A stretch of DNA of 64,000 bases from Bradyrhizobium japonicum USDA 6 (GCF_000284375.1 NC_017249.1:558001-622000); one strand, 5' to 3'; shown: positions 35,766 through 44,529, counted from the stretch's first letter. The notes: generated from the sequence alone by a model not told the origin. Made by a program: numbers and translations.

Positions 35766-36986
35766 CTACAACGCCTCGCCCTTCAGCAACCGCGGGATCT
35801 CACCGGTCAAACCGGCGGCCTGGCGGATGAAGAGGTTCTTCAGTGGCGGGGCGCGGTCGACGAGGCCGAGGCCGATGTCGCGCACCGTGCGCAGCAGCGT
35901 CGACTGGTTGGAGAACAGGAAGTTCAGCGAGTTGGTGGCAACGCCCATCGCCATGGTGTCGAAGCGGCGCCAGCGCTGGTAGCGTTCGAGCACGTCGGCG
36001 CCGCCGAGATCCATGCCGAGCCGCGCGGCATCGACCACGACCTCGGCAAGTGCTGCGACATCCTTCAGCCCCATGTTGAGGCCCTGGCCCGCGATCGGGT
36101 GGATGACATGCGCGGAATCGCCGACCAGCGCGAGCCGCTCGGCGATGAAGGAGCGCGCCACGAAATAGGACAGCGGGAACGCGCGCGGCTTGTCGAGCGC
36201 CTTGATCTCGCCGAGATGCAGGCCGAACCGGCGCTCGAGCTCGCCGTGGAACTCCTCGTCGCTCAACGCGATGATGCGCGCGGCCTCGCTGCGGCGCTCG
36301 GTCCACACCAGCGATGATCGTTTTCCTGAGAGCGGCAGGATGGCGAAGGGACCCGCCGGCAGGAAATGCTCTTCGGCGCGGCCATCGTGATCGCGCTCAT
36401 GGCCGACGGTGACGACGATGCCGGATTGATCGTACTCCCAGCCATGGGTGACGATGCCGGCTCGCTCGCGCAGTTTCGACCGCGCGCCGTCGGCGGCGAC
36501 CAGCAGGCTTGCCGCAATCACGCTGCCGTCGCCGAGCGTCACGTCGACGCCTTCCGGGCGCGCGTCATAGGACGCGACCGTCGTGGCGCGGAGATCGACG
36601 CCCTCGGCCTCGGCCCGCACCACCAGCGCGTCGATCAGGCGGCGGTTCTCGACCATGTGCGCAAACGGCTCGCCGGGCGCGACATCGCCGGCAAAGTTCA
36701 GAAAAACCGGACGGGTGGCGTCTTCCAGCTTTGAATCGGTGACGACCATGTCGAGGATCGGCTGCGCCTCGCCCCTGACGGCGTCCCAGGCGCCGATGGC
36801 CTCGAACAGGCGGCGGCAGGCGGCCACGATCGCGGTCGCGCGCGGGTCGCGGCTCGGACGGGTCGCGAGCGCGGGGTCGGCGACGATGACGGGAATCTCG
36901 GGCCCGAGCCCCTGGCGCAACGCCAGGGCCAGCGCGAGGCCGGCAAACGCGCCGCCACCAATGACAATGCTACCCTGTACCGGCAT
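35766..36986 (-). CDS. FAD-dependent hydroxylase, UbiH/UbiF/COQ6 family
   Basis: 406 aa. FAD-binding SIVIGGGAFAGLALALALRQGLG at the N-terminus, the middle LLVAADGARSKLRERAGI (DG motif), and RLALVGDSAHVIHPIAGQGLNMGLKDVAALAEVV (GD motif near residue 290) are the marks of ubiquinone-biosynthesis aromatic hydroxylases. Which ring carbon it hydroxylates cannot be told. AGGA seven bases upstream sets the start at 36986; 27 further residues of open frame upstream lack similarity. Divergent from tesB. Confidence 0.92.
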   Translation of the reverse strand: MPVQGSIVIGGGAFAGLALALALRQGLGPEIPVIVADPALATRPSRDPRATAIVAACRRLFEAIGAWDAVRGEAQPILDMVVTDSKLEDATRPVFLNFAGDVAPGEPFAHMVENRRLIDALVVRAEAEGVDLRATTVASYDARPEGVDVTLGDGSVIAASLLVAADGARSKLRERAGIVTHGWEYDQSGIVVTVGHERDHDGRAEEHFLPAGPFAILPLSGKRSSLVWTERRSEAARIIALSDEEFHGELERRFGLHLGEIKALDKPRAFPLSYFVARSFIAERLALVGDSAHVIHPIAGQGLNMGLKDVAALAEVVVDAARLGMDLGGADVLERYQRWRRFDTMAMGVATNSLNFLFSNQSTLLRTVRDIGLGLVDRAPPLKNLFIRQAAGLTGEIPRLLKGEAL

Positions 36987-37117
36987 ACCAAATTCCTGGC
37001 TCACACTTCGGCTTTTTCTTGGTCTTGCTAGCAGACTTGAGGTGGGCGAAACAGTGCGGTGAAACAAGGGCGGAACTGCCCAATTGTGCCATTCCGGGGC
37101 GATGCGAAAGCACCATC

Positions 37118-37981
37118 ATGTCCAAAAGCCTGATCGACCTGATCTCGATTCTCGACCTCGAACAGCTCGAGGTGAATCTGTTCCGCGGCAACAGCCCGAA
37201 GACGAGCTGGCAGCGGGTGTTCGGCGGCCAAGTGATCGGGCAGGCGATGGTTGCGGCCTGCCGCACGGTCGAGGGCCGGCTGCCGCATTCGCTGCATTGC
37301 TATTTCATCCTGCCGGGCGATCCGCAGATCCCGATCATCTACCAGGTCGAGCGCCTGCGCGACGGCAAGAGCTATTCGACCCGCCGCGTCACTGCGATCC
37401 AGCACGGCAACGCGATCTTCTCGATCATGGTGTCGTTCCACACCGACGAGGAGAGCGCGTTCGATCATCAGGACAAGATGCCCGACGTGCCGCCGCCGGA
37501 AAAGCTCACGGCGGAGGAGGTGGCGAAGCAGCCGATGTTCAAGGAGATGCCGGAGTTCATCCGCCGCTACTACGAGTCCGATCGTCCGATCGAGCTGCGC
37601 CCGGTCGAGCTCAGCCGTTATTTCGGCGAGAAGATCGACGACGGCCGCATTCACGTCTGGATCAGGACCGCGGCGAAGTTGCCCGACGATCCGGCGCTGC
37701 ACATGTGCGCGCTCGCCTATGCCTCGGACTTTTCGCTGCTCGACGCGATCATGGCGCGCTACGGCCGCACGCTGTTCGACAAGCGCATGATGCCGGCGAG
37801 CCTCGACCACGCGATGTGGTTTCACCGCCCGTTCCGCGCCGACGAATGGCTGCTTTACGCGCAGGATTCGCCGAACGCACGAGGCGGCCGCGGCTTCACC
37901 CGCGGCTCGATCTTCAGGCCGGACGGTACGCTGGTGGCCTCCGTCGCGCAGGAAGGTTCTGTGCGCGAGCGCAAGTCCTAG
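37118..37981 (+). CDS. tesB: Acyl-CoA thioesterase II
   Basis: 287 aa, nearly the same length as E. coli TesB. Double-hotdog enzyme hydrolysing medium and long acyl-CoA. Typical blocks: LIDLISILDLEQLEVNLFRG, RVFGGQVIGQAMVAA, LHCYFILPGDP, the second-domain YASDFSLLDAI with the catalytic Asp, SLDHAMWFHRPFRADEWLLY, and SVAQEGSVRE with the Gln near the C-terminus. The upstream in-frame ATG at 37019 overlaps the divergent promoter region and is rejected. Confidence 0.95.
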   Translation: MSKSLIDLISILDLEQLEVNLFRGNSPKTSWQRVFGGQVIGQAMVAACRTVEGRLPHSLHCYFILPGDPQIPIIYQVERLRDGKSYSTRRVTAIQHGNAIFSIMVSFHTDEESAFDHQDKMPDVPPPEKLTAEEVAKQPMFKEMPEFIRRYYESDRPIELRPVELSRYFGEKIDDGRIHVWIRTAAKLPDDPALHMCALAYASDFSLLDAIMARYGRTLFDKRMMPASLDHAMWFHRPFRADEWLLYAQDSPNARGGRGFTRGSIFRPDGTLVASVAQEGSVRERKS

Positions 37982-37983
37982 AG

Positions 37984-38010
37984 CCCAGGCGCGAGTTCTT
38001 CGCGCCTGGG
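37984..38010. terminator. Hairpin between convergent tesB and GYF_2 genes
   Basis: A perfect 11-bp stem CCCAGGCGCGA/TCGCGCCTGGG with loop GTTCT, directly after the tesB stop. It lacks a clear T-run (ATTTGC only) but is strong and likely serves both directions. Confidence 0.7.
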
Positions 38011-38018
38011 ATTTGCGA

Positions 38019-38927
38019 TCAAGCTCCGAGCGACCCGCGCGGAGCGAGCTCGGTCTGCGATGCGAACCAGTTCATGATCCAGCGATACACCCACGGGATC
38101 GGGATGATGAAGCTGGACAGGATCGCGGCGACGATGCCGCGCCAGAGAATGCCGAGACCGCTGCCCTTGAACACGATCTCGCGGCGCGTGCCTTCGATGC
38201 TGCGGCAGAACCAGCGCATCTGAGCCGCGGCGACCCAGGCCCAGCCGATGATCGTGATGATCGAGATCGCGAACAGCAGGTTCCAGCCGATATAGGCCCA
38301 GACCGAGCCGGAGAAGCTCAAGCCCAGCGGCTGCCCGTTGGAGGCGAGGTTCGCGACCATCCATTTGATCAGCAGCCAGTAGAGCGCGATCTGCGCGATC
38401 AACAGCAGATTGCTGAGCAGCGCACTGCCGATGACGCCGATCGCGATTGCCAGGACGATGAAGCCGAAGAACCAGGGCACCAGCGTCATCGCATTGCCGG
38501 TGAAGCTGAGATTGGGCCGGCCGGGCACCTTCACGCAGGACACGATCCATTTCGTGTACCAGACGAACACCCACGGCACCGGAATGATGAAGCACATGCC
38601 GATCAGCATCACGATGCTGCGCCAGGTGAACTCGAGGATGCCGAAATCGACCGACAGCGCTCCGCCGCTGCCGCCGCCACCAGCGTAGCCGGCGCCAGCG
38701 TAACCACCGGAGCCCATCATCGGCGGACCACCAGCCGGCATCATCGGGGGCGCACCGCCGCCGCCGATCAGGCCTGGGATTTCGGCGGCCTTCTGCCAGC
38801 CGGCCATGCCCTCGGACCACACCAGCGTGTCCGGGCGCACAACTCCCTGCGCGACCAGGTCGCGGAATTGCCCTTCCGGATAGGGCCCCTGTTGCTTGCC
38901 CTCGGATGCGTAGAACCAACTCGCCAT
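38019..38927 (-). CDS. GYF_2 domain membrane protein with duplicated YjgN-like region
   Basis: 302 aa. Residues 1-50 form a GYF_2 domain (WFYASEGKQQGPYPEGQFRDLVAQGVV...LVWSEGMAGWQ). A Gly/Met/Pro-rich linker (~52-90) follows. The rest has about six membrane segments. Two segments are alike: FTWRSIVMLIGMCFIIPVPWVFVWYTKWIVS near residue 97 and LWRGIVAAILSSFIIPIPWVYRWIMNWFAS near 262, sharing FIIP[VI]PWV[FY]-W---W. The middle resembles DUF898/YjgN. No enzymatic motif. GYF_2 usually binds peptides, so this may be an inner-membrane scaffold. It is a lone gene. Confidence 0.82.
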   Translation of the reverse strand: MASWFYASEGKQQGPYPEGQFRDLVAQGVVRPDTLVWSEGMAGWQKAAEIPGLIGGGGAPPMMPAGGPPMMGSGGYAGAGYAGGGGSGGALSVDFGILEFTWRSIVMLIGMCFIIPVPWVFVWYTKWIVSCVKVPGRPNLSFTGNAMTLVPWFFGFIVLAIAIGVIGSALLSNLLLIAQIALYWLLIKWMVANLASNGQPLGLSFSGSVWAYIGWNLLFAISIITIIGWAWVAAAQMRWFCRSIEGTRREIVFKGSGLGILWRGIVAAILSSFIIPIPWVYRWIMNWFASQTELAPRGSLGA

Positions 38928-39026
38928 GAAGCGCCCCCCTCAAACATACTTTTGTACCGGCCAGGAAGCTTAGGTTCACCGCTTCGGTTCACCGCATCCA
39001 TGCCAAAAACGCATTGTGGAGGATGA

Positions 39027-39518
<492 letters not shown>

Positions 39519-39589
39519 GAAAACTTCTTCGATCGCACCGGGCAACGACGCCACAGCGTGCGACGCCAATTGATGCCGGGGGGAATGAC

Positions 39590-40891
39590 ATGGCGGGATT
39601 GTTGCGCCGCGCAGCTGTTATGGCTGCGCCGCTGGGATTTGTGACGTTCGTTGCGGCGCCCGCATCCGCCGCGGGCTCCGAGATCAACACCGCCGACACC
39701 GCCTGGATGATCGTCGCCACCGCGCTGGTGCTGATGATGACGATCCCCGGCTTGGCGCTGTTCTATTCCGGCATGGTGCGCAAGAAGAACGTGCTCGCCA
39801 CCATGGCGCAGAGCCTCGCCGCGGTGACGATGATCTCGATCCTCTGGGTGGCGTTCGGCTATTCGCTCTGCTTCGTCGGCGACGGGCCGTGGATCGGAAC
39901 GCTCGATCGCTGGTTCCTCGCGGGCATGACGATGGACAGCGTCAACCCGGCGGCGAAGACGATCCCGGAAGCGCTGTTCATGCTGTACCAGATGACCTTT
40001 GCCATCATCACGGTGGCGCTGGTCGCGGGCTCGGTCGCCGACAGGATGCGATTCTCCGCCTATCTGGTGTTCTCGGTCGCCTGGTTCATCTTCGTCTACA
40101 TTCCGCTGGCGCATTGGGTGTGGGGCGGCGGCTTCCTCGCCAGCATGGGCGTGCTGGATTTCGCCGGCGGCCTCGTCGTGCATCTGTCGGCCGGCACCGC
40201 CGGCCTCGTCGCCGCCAAGGTGATGGGCCGCCGCCACGGCTACGGCACCGAAAATCTCTCGCCGTTCGATCTGTCGCTCGCGGTGATGGGCACCGGCCTG
40301 TTGTGGGTCGGCTGGTTCGGCTTCAACGGCGGCTCGGCGGGCGCGGCCAATTCGCGCGCGGTGCTGGCGATCATCGCGACGCATCTCGCGGCCTGCTCCG
40401 GCGCGCTGACCTGGGGCGCGATCGAATGGTCGACCCGGCGCAAGCCGTCGGTGCTCGGCATGATCTCCGGCGCGGTCGCCGGGCTCGGCACGATCACGCC
40501 GGCCTCGGGCTTCGTTGCGCCATGGCATGGCATCGTCATCGGCATCGTCGCCGGCGCGGTCTGCTACTGGGCCTGCACCTGGCTGAAGCACCGCTTCAAC
40601 TATGACGATTCCCTCGACGTGTTCGGCGTCCACGGCATCGGCGGCCTGACCGGCACGCTGCTGGCCGGCGTGTTCGCGACCAGCGCGATCGGCGGCACCG
40701 CCGGCCTGATCGAGGGGCATCCGCAGCAATTGCTGATCCAGCTCTACGGCGTCGCCGTCACCTTCGTCTGGGCAGCCGGCGTGAGTTTCGTCCTGCTCAA
40801 GCTGGTCGCGCTGTTCGTGCCCTTGCGTGTATCCCGTGAGCACGAGCTCGAGGGGCTCGATATCTCGCAGCACGGCGAAGCGCTTCAGTAA
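39590..40891 (+). CDS. amtB: Ammonium transporter (first copy)
   Basis: 433 aa. Signal-like N-terminus (VMAAPLGFVTFVAAPASAAG), then about 11 membrane helices. The AMT opening TAWMIVATALVLMMTIPGLALFYSGMVRKKNVL is clear. The pore twin histidines are in PLAHWVWGGGFL and FGVHGIGGLTG. The cytoplasmic tail VSREHELEGLDISQHGE is the PII-contact/C-terminal region. Channel for ammonium uptake under nitrogen limitation, gated by GlnK. It pairs with the upstream glnK. Parts of its tail are repeated as a relic at 42302-42394. Confidence 0.96.
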   Translation: MAGLLRRAAVMAAPLGFVTFVAAPASAAGSEINTADTAWMIVATALVLMMTIPGLALFYSGMVRKKNVLATMAQSLAAVTMISILWVAFGYSLCFVGDGPWIGTLDRWFLAGMTMDSVNPAAKTIPEALFMLYQMTFAIITVALVAGSVADRMRFSAYLVFSVAWFIFVYIPLAHWVWGGGFLASMGVLDFAGGLVVHLSAGTAGLVAAKVMGRRHGYGTENLSPFDLSLAVMGTGLLWVGWFGFNGGSAGAANSRAVLAIIATHLAACSGALTWGAIEWSTRRKPSVLGMISGAVAGLGTITPASGFVAPWHGIVIGIVAGAVCYWACTWLKHRFNYDDSLDVFGVHGIGGLTGTLLAGVFATSAIGGTAGLIEGHPQQLLIQLYGVAVTFVWAAGVSFVLLKLVALFVPLRVSREHELEGLDISQHGEALQ

Positions 40892-40904
40892 TAGGGGCTT
40901 GCGC

Positions 40905-40930
40905 AACACATAAGTAAATGCTTATGTGTT
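40905..40930. promoter_or_regulatory. ArsR-type operator palindrome
   Basis: A perfect 10-base inverted repeat AACACATAAG (40905-40914) / CTTATGTGTT (40921-40930) with a 6-base spacer, ending three bases before the arsR start codon at 40934. ArsR/SmtB repressors bind AT-rich inverted repeats placed like this. It probably gives self-regulation of the arsR-SRPBCC(-clpP) unit. Confidence 0.82.
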
Positions 40931-40933
40931 GGC

Positions 40934-41248
40934 ATGATCGAAGCCGACATCTTCAAGGCACTGGCCGACCCGACGCGCCGAAAGGTCTTTGAGAAGCTCG
41001 CCGGCGGAAGCCTGAATGCCAGCGCCTTGCGCGACGGTTTGGAGATCAGCCAGCCGGCGATGTCGCAGCATCTTTCGGTGCTGCGCGCGGCAGGCCTCGT
41101 GCGCGAACAGCGGCAGGGCCGCTTCGTGAACTACGAAGTCGACCCGGACGGAATCGTGGCCATCGGCACATGGCTCGCGCGCTACCGTGCCTACTGGCCG
41201 AAGCGCATGGAAGCACTCGCCGATCTCCTCAAGGACATGGATCAATAA
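40934..41248 (+). CDS. ArsR family transcriptional regulator
   Basis: 104 aa. Winged helix protein: IFKALADPTRRKVFEKLAGG, then the recognition helix ISQPAMSQHLSVLRAAGLVREQRQGRFVNYEVD. It has no metal-binding Cys box, so it is a non-metal ArsR of the type paired with SRPBCC proteins. An operator palindrome overlaps its promoter, and the SRPBCC gene follows after 12 bp. Confidence 0.94.
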   Translation: MIEADIFKALADPTRRKVFEKLAGGSLNASALRDGLEISQPAMSQHLSVLRAAGLVREQRQGRFVNYEVDPDGIVAIGTWLARYRAYWPKRMEALADLLKDMDQ

Positions 41249-41260
41249 GGACTGGGATCA

Positions 41261-41614
41261 ATGAGCGACGCCGCGAAGCCTGATCGTCCCGACGAAGCCC
41301 TGGTACTTGAATATGAACTCGATGCGCCCCCGGCAAAGGTCTGGCGCGCCGTGACCATTCCGGCCTTGCGCGAGCGCTGGTTGCCGGATTGCGACCTTGC
41401 AGGCGCCGAGCCTGAATCAACGATCGCCGGCGAAGAGGTGCGCTACCGGCTTCGCGATTCAGAGCCGCCGTTTCGCGAGAGCCACGTCATCTTCCGGATC
41501 GAGCCGAACGAGGACGGCGGCACCCGCTTCCGCATCATCCAGCAAGCCTGCGAAGAGCGAACAAAGCTGCCGCAGCCGGCCAATACCAATTGCTGCCTAA
41601 TGCTGGCGGCCTAA
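41261..41614 (+). CDS. SRPBCC (AHSA1-like) domain protein, ArsR partner
   Basis: 117 aa. [29 protein letters not shown] is the AHSA1 opening; the later strands [34 protein letters not shown] and the C-terminal CCLMLAA complete a short START-like fold. It forms the common ArsR-SRPBCC pair, thought to sense or handle a small hydrophobic ligand. The ligand is unknown. It is a little shorter than usual (about 140-150 aa in other members). Confidence 0.85.
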   Translation: MSDAAKPDRPDEALVLEYELDAPPAKVWRAVTIPALRERWLPDCDLAGAEPESTIAGEEVRYRLRDSEPPFRESHVIFRIEPNEDGGTRFRIIQQACEERTKLPQPANTNCCLMLAA

Positions 41615-41655
41615 CACCAAACAGACTTCATCACCTGCAAACGTGGAGGTCGCCA

Positions 41656-42258
41656 ATGCGCGACATGCTTCAGCTCGTCCCTATGGTCGTCGAACAATCC
41701 GCCCGCGGCGAGCGATCCTTCGACATCTATTCGCGGCTCCTGCGCGAACGCATCATCTTCCTCAACGGCGAGGTCAATGATGCGATGTCCGGACTGGTCT
41801 GCGCGCAATTGTTGTTCCTGGAGGCGGAGAATCCGAACAGGCCGATCAATCTCTACATCAACTCCTATGGCGGCGTGGTTACCTCTGGTCTCGCCATGTA
41901 CGACACCATGCAGTTCATCAAGGCGCCGGTTCATACGCTGTGCATGGGCACCGCACGCTCGATGGGCTCGTTCCTGCTGATGGCCGGCGAGCCTGGTCAC
42001 CGCGCCGCGCTGCCCAATGCGAGCCTTCACGTGCATCAGCCGCTCGGCGGCTTCCAGGGCCAGGCGTCCGACATCCTGATCCATGCCAACGAAATGCAGG
42101 AGACCAAGCGGCGCATCACCCGGCTCTACGCCCAGCATTGCGGGCGCACCGAGCCGGAGGTGGAACGGACCCTGGACCGCGACCACTTCATGACCGCGCA
42201 GCAGGGGGTCGAATGGGGATTGATCGACCGGGTCTTTGCGGAGCGCGAGGCCGCCTGA
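41656..42258 (+). CDS. clpP: ClpP-type ATP-dependent protease proteolytic subunit
   Basis: 200 aa, ATG preceded by GGAGG. Serine peptidase forming double heptamers with ClpA/ClpX ATPases. Catalytic Ser is in [12 protein letters not shown], His in [18 protein letters not shown], Asp in the [14 protein letters not shown] region. The Ser motif differs from the common GQAASMG (it reads GTARSMG), and the MIHQP block reads LHVHQP, marking it as a paralogue rather than the main ClpP beside clpX. It lies 41 bp after the SRPBCC gene, so it may be part of the ArsR-controlled unit. Confidence 0.94.
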   Translation: MRDMLQLVPMVVEQSARGERSFDIYSRLLRERIIFLNGEVNDAMSGLVCAQLLFLEAENPNRPINLYINSYGGVVTSGLAMYDTMQFIKAPVHTLCMGTARSMGSFLLMAGEPGHRAALPNASLHVHQPLGGFQGQASDILIHANEMQETKRRITRLYAQHCGRTEPEVERTLDRDHFMTAQQGVEWGLIDRVFAEREAA

Positions 42259-42273
42259 GGGTCCGACGCGGCC

Positions 42274-42299
42274 GTCAGCCGGATGGGTATCCGGCTGAC
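42274..42299 (+). terminator. Hairpin after clpP
   Basis: A perfect 11-bp stem GTCAGCCGGAT / ATCCGGCTGAC with loop GGGT, 15 bases after the clpP stop. The following bases (TTCGCCTGTTC) are only mildly T-rich. Confidence 0.75.
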
Positions 42300-42301
42300 T
42301 T

Positions 42302-42394
42302 CGCCTGTTCATCCTGCTCAGGCCGTTCCGCGTATCCCGTGAGCACGAACTCGAAGAGCTTGGTATTTCGCGGCACGGCGAAACCTTTCGGTGA
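42302..42394 (+). pseudogene. Relic of an amtB 3' end
   Basis: Frame read to the stop at 42392-42394: RLFILLRPFRVSREHELEEL followed by GISRHGETFR. It matches the tail of AmtB1 (VPLRVSREHELEGLDISQHGEALQ) at most positions, while AmtB2 ends quite differently. At the nucleotide level GTATCCCGTGAGCACGA is shared with 40829-40845. There is no start codon or upstream amtB sequence. The relic and the AmtB1 tail flank the arsR-SRPBCC-clpP block as direct repeats. Confidence 0.8.
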
Positions 42395-42583
42395 GCGTTT
42401 CCTGTACCAAAATACCTTTTAGCTGCCCGACACATGAGCAACATTGTGTCGGCGGCTTGTCGTGCATTCTTTTTGAGCAGGCGTGACCACGTTTTGAGCG
42501 CGACGTAATAGCGCACTGCACCGCGATACGCGTCAAACGCGAAAACACCCGTTTTCATAATCCGTTAGGCAACGCGCCCGATC

Positions 42584-42599
42584 TGGCACGGCATTTGAT
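42584..42599 (+). promoter_or_regulatory. Sigma-54-like promoter of the second glnK-amtB pair
   Basis: TGGCACGGCATTTGAT fits TGGCACG-N4-TTGCW at the -24 element exactly and at the -12 element except for A in place of the C. The GG and the -12 block have the correct spacing. It lies about 106 bases before the glnK2 start. PII-AMT operons are classic RpoN/NtrC targets in rhizobia. The changed -12 base lowers confidence. Confidence 0.5.
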
Positions 42600-42704
42600 T
42601 CTAGGGGTGCTGGCTGTGCCCGCGTAGTGAATTTCTCCCTCGTGGCGAACCAGTCGAGAAACGCCCGGCCATGTCCGGACCGGGCCCAAGCGGGGATAGG
42701 ACCC

Positions 42705-43043
42705 ATGAAAATTGTTATGGCGATTATCAAGCCATTCAAGCTGGAAGAAGTCCGTGACGCCCTGACCGCCATCGGCGTTCACGGTCTCACGGTGACGGAA
42801 GTCAAGGGATATGGCCGCCAGAAAGGCCATACGGAAATCTACCGCGGCGCTGAATATGCCGTGAGCTTCCTGCCCAAGATCAAGATCGAGGTCGCTGTCG
42901 CCTCCGACCAGGTCGACAAGACCATCGACGCCATCACGTCCGCCGCGAAAACCGGGCAGATCGGCGACGGCAAGATCTTCGTCATCAACCTCGACCATGC
43001 GGTTCGCATCCGCACCGGCGAGGCCGATGCCGCGGCCCTTTGA
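42705..43043 (+). CDS. glnK: Nitrogen regulatory protein PII (second copy)
   Basis: 112 aa. [21 protein letters not shown]-loop [22 protein letters not shown] with Tyr51, C-terminal [26 protein letters not shown]. Very close to the first copy; differences cluster in residues 3-20 and 60-75. It forms an operon with the following amtB, 37 bp away. The start at 42705 gives the standard N-terminus; the frame upstream is not PII. Confidence 0.96.
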   Translation: MKIVMAIIKPFKLEEVRDALTAIGVHGLTVTEVKGYGRQKGHTEIYRGAEYAVSFLPKIKIEVAVASDQVDKTIDAITSAAKTGQIGDGKIFVINLDHAVRIRTGEADAAAL

Positions 43044-43080
43044 TTTCGCGCACAACCTTTACCAATCAGGAGTGAATAAA

Positions 43081-44529
43081 ATGACGTTTAAGCGTCCCTA
43101 TGGCGCGGGATTAGCGGCTCTCGCAGTCGGCATGTTCGCTGCGACCGCAGCCTACGCCGAGCCAACGGTCAACAAGGGAGACAACGCCTGGATGCTGACA
43201 TCGACAGTGCTCGTGCTGTTGATGACCATCCCCGGCCTCGCGCTGTTCTACGGCGGCCTCGTCCGTTCCAAGAACATGCTCTCGGTGCTGATGCAGGTGT
43301 TCTACACCGTCTGCGTCGTCACCGTGATCTGGGCCGTGTACGGCTACAGCCTCGCCTTCACTGGCGGCTCCGACTTCATCGGCGGCTTCTCCAAGGCCTT
43401 CATGATGGGCGTCACCACCGACTCGAAGGCCGCGACCTTCTCGGTCGACGCCAACATCTCGGAGCTCATCTATATGTGCTTCCAGATGACCTTCGCGGCG
43501 ATCACGCCCGCCCTCATCGTCGGCGCCTTCGCCGAGCGCATGAAGTTCGCGGCCATCGCTCTCTTCATCCCGCTCTGGGTCACGCTGATCTACTTCCCGA
43601 TCGCGCACATGGTCTGGTACTGGCCCGGCCCGGACGCGATCCAGGACGCTGCCAAGGCTCTGGCTGCTGCGGGTGACGCAGCTGCGAAGACCGCGGCGCA
43701 GGCCAAGCTCGACGAGATCAACGCCGACGCCGGCTGGATCTTCAAGAAGGGCGCGATCGACTTCGCTGGCGGCACCGTGGTGCACATCAACGCCGGCATC
43801 GCAGGTCTCGTCGGCGCTCTGCTGATCGGCAAGCGCGTCGGCTACGGCAAGGAGCTGATGGCTCCGCACTCGCTGACCATGTCGATGATCGGCGCCTCGC
43901 TGCTCTGGGTCGGCTGGTTCGGCTTCAACGCCGGCTCCAACCTCGAAGCCAACGGCGGCGCAGCCCTCGCCATGACCAACTCCTTCGTCGCCACCGCAGC
44001 CGCCGCGCTGTCGTGGATGTTCGCGGAGTGGATCGTGAAGGGTCACCCGTCGGTGCTCGGCGTCATCTCCGGCGCTGTCGCGGGCCTCGTGGCCGTCACG
44101 CCTGCCGCCGGCTTCGCCGGCGTGATGGGTGCGATCGTCCTCGGTCTCGTGGTCGGCGTGGTCTGCCTGTTCTTCTGCACCGTGGTGAAGAATGCGCTCG
44201 GCTACGATGACAGCCTCGATGTGTTCGGCGTGCACTGCATCGGCGGCATCGTCGGCGCCCTCGGCACCGGCATCCTCGTCAATCCGGCGCTGGGTGGTGC
44301 GGGCATCATCGACTACACCGCGATCCCGCCGAAGGTTGCCGATTACGACTTCGCGGCGCAGATGACCTCCCAGCTCTGGGGCGTCTGCACCACGCTGGTG
44401 TGGTCGGGCATCGGTTCGGCGATCCTCTACAAGGTCGTCGATGTGATCGTTGGCCTCCGCGCCAATGTCGAGACCGAGCGTGAAGGCCTCGACATCACCG
44501 AGCACACCGAGCGCGCCTACAACATGTAA
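43081..44529 (+). CDS. amtB: Ammonium transporter (second copy)
   Basis: 482 aa, start behind CAGGAGTGAATAAA. Signal peptide ~1-25 (GAGLAALAVGMFAATAAYA|EP), then 11 membrane helices. AMT features: DNAWMLTSTVLVLLMTIPGLALFYGGLVRSKNM, pore histidines in FPIAHMVWYWPG and FGVHCIGGIVG. Compared with the first copy it has an Ala/Lys-rich insertion after helix 5 (DAIQDAAKALAAAGDAAAKTAAQAKLDEIN, ~residues 185-215) on the periplasmic side, and a different tail (VETEREGLDITEHTERAYNM). Pairs with the upstream glnK. Confidence 0.96.
   Translation: MTFKRPYGAGLAALAVGMFAATAAYAEPTVNKGDNAWMLTSTVLVLLMTIPGLALFYGGLVRSKNMLSVLMQVFYTVCVVTVIWAVYGYSLAFTGGSDFIGGFSKAFMMGVTTDSKAATFSVDANISELIYMCFQMTFAAITPALIVGAFAERMKFAAIALFIPLWVTLIYFPIAHMVWYWPGPDAIQDAAKALAAAGDAAAKTAAQAKLDEINADAGWIFKKGAIDFAGGTVVHINAGIAGLVGALLIGKRVGYGKELMAPHSLTMSMIGASLLWVGWFGFNAGSNLEANGGAALAMTNSFVATAAAALSWMFAEWIVKGHPSVLGVISGAVAGLVAVTPAAGFAGVMGAIVLGLVVGVVCLFFCTVVKNALGYDDSLDVFGVHCIGGIVGALGTGILVNPALGGAGIIDYTAIPPKVADYDFAAQMTSQLWGVCTTLVWSGIGSAILYKVVDVIVGLRANVETEREGLDITEHTERAYNM

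Larger units (their letters stand above)
42259..42704. other. 446-bp region between clpP and the second glnK
   Basis: From left to right: the clpP terminator, the amtB relic, a hairpin CCGACACA/TGTGTCGG (42427-42434 with 42445-42452) followed by a T-run (42469-42474), and the leader of glnK2 with a sigma-54-like site at 42584-42599. A lone TGCACC half-site at 42517-42522 resembles half of an NtrC box. No gene. Confidence 0.6.

Noticed and set aside
42517..42522. TGCACC as an NtrC site upstream of glnK2.
   Set aside because: Only one half of the TGCACC-N5-GGTGCA dyad is present.
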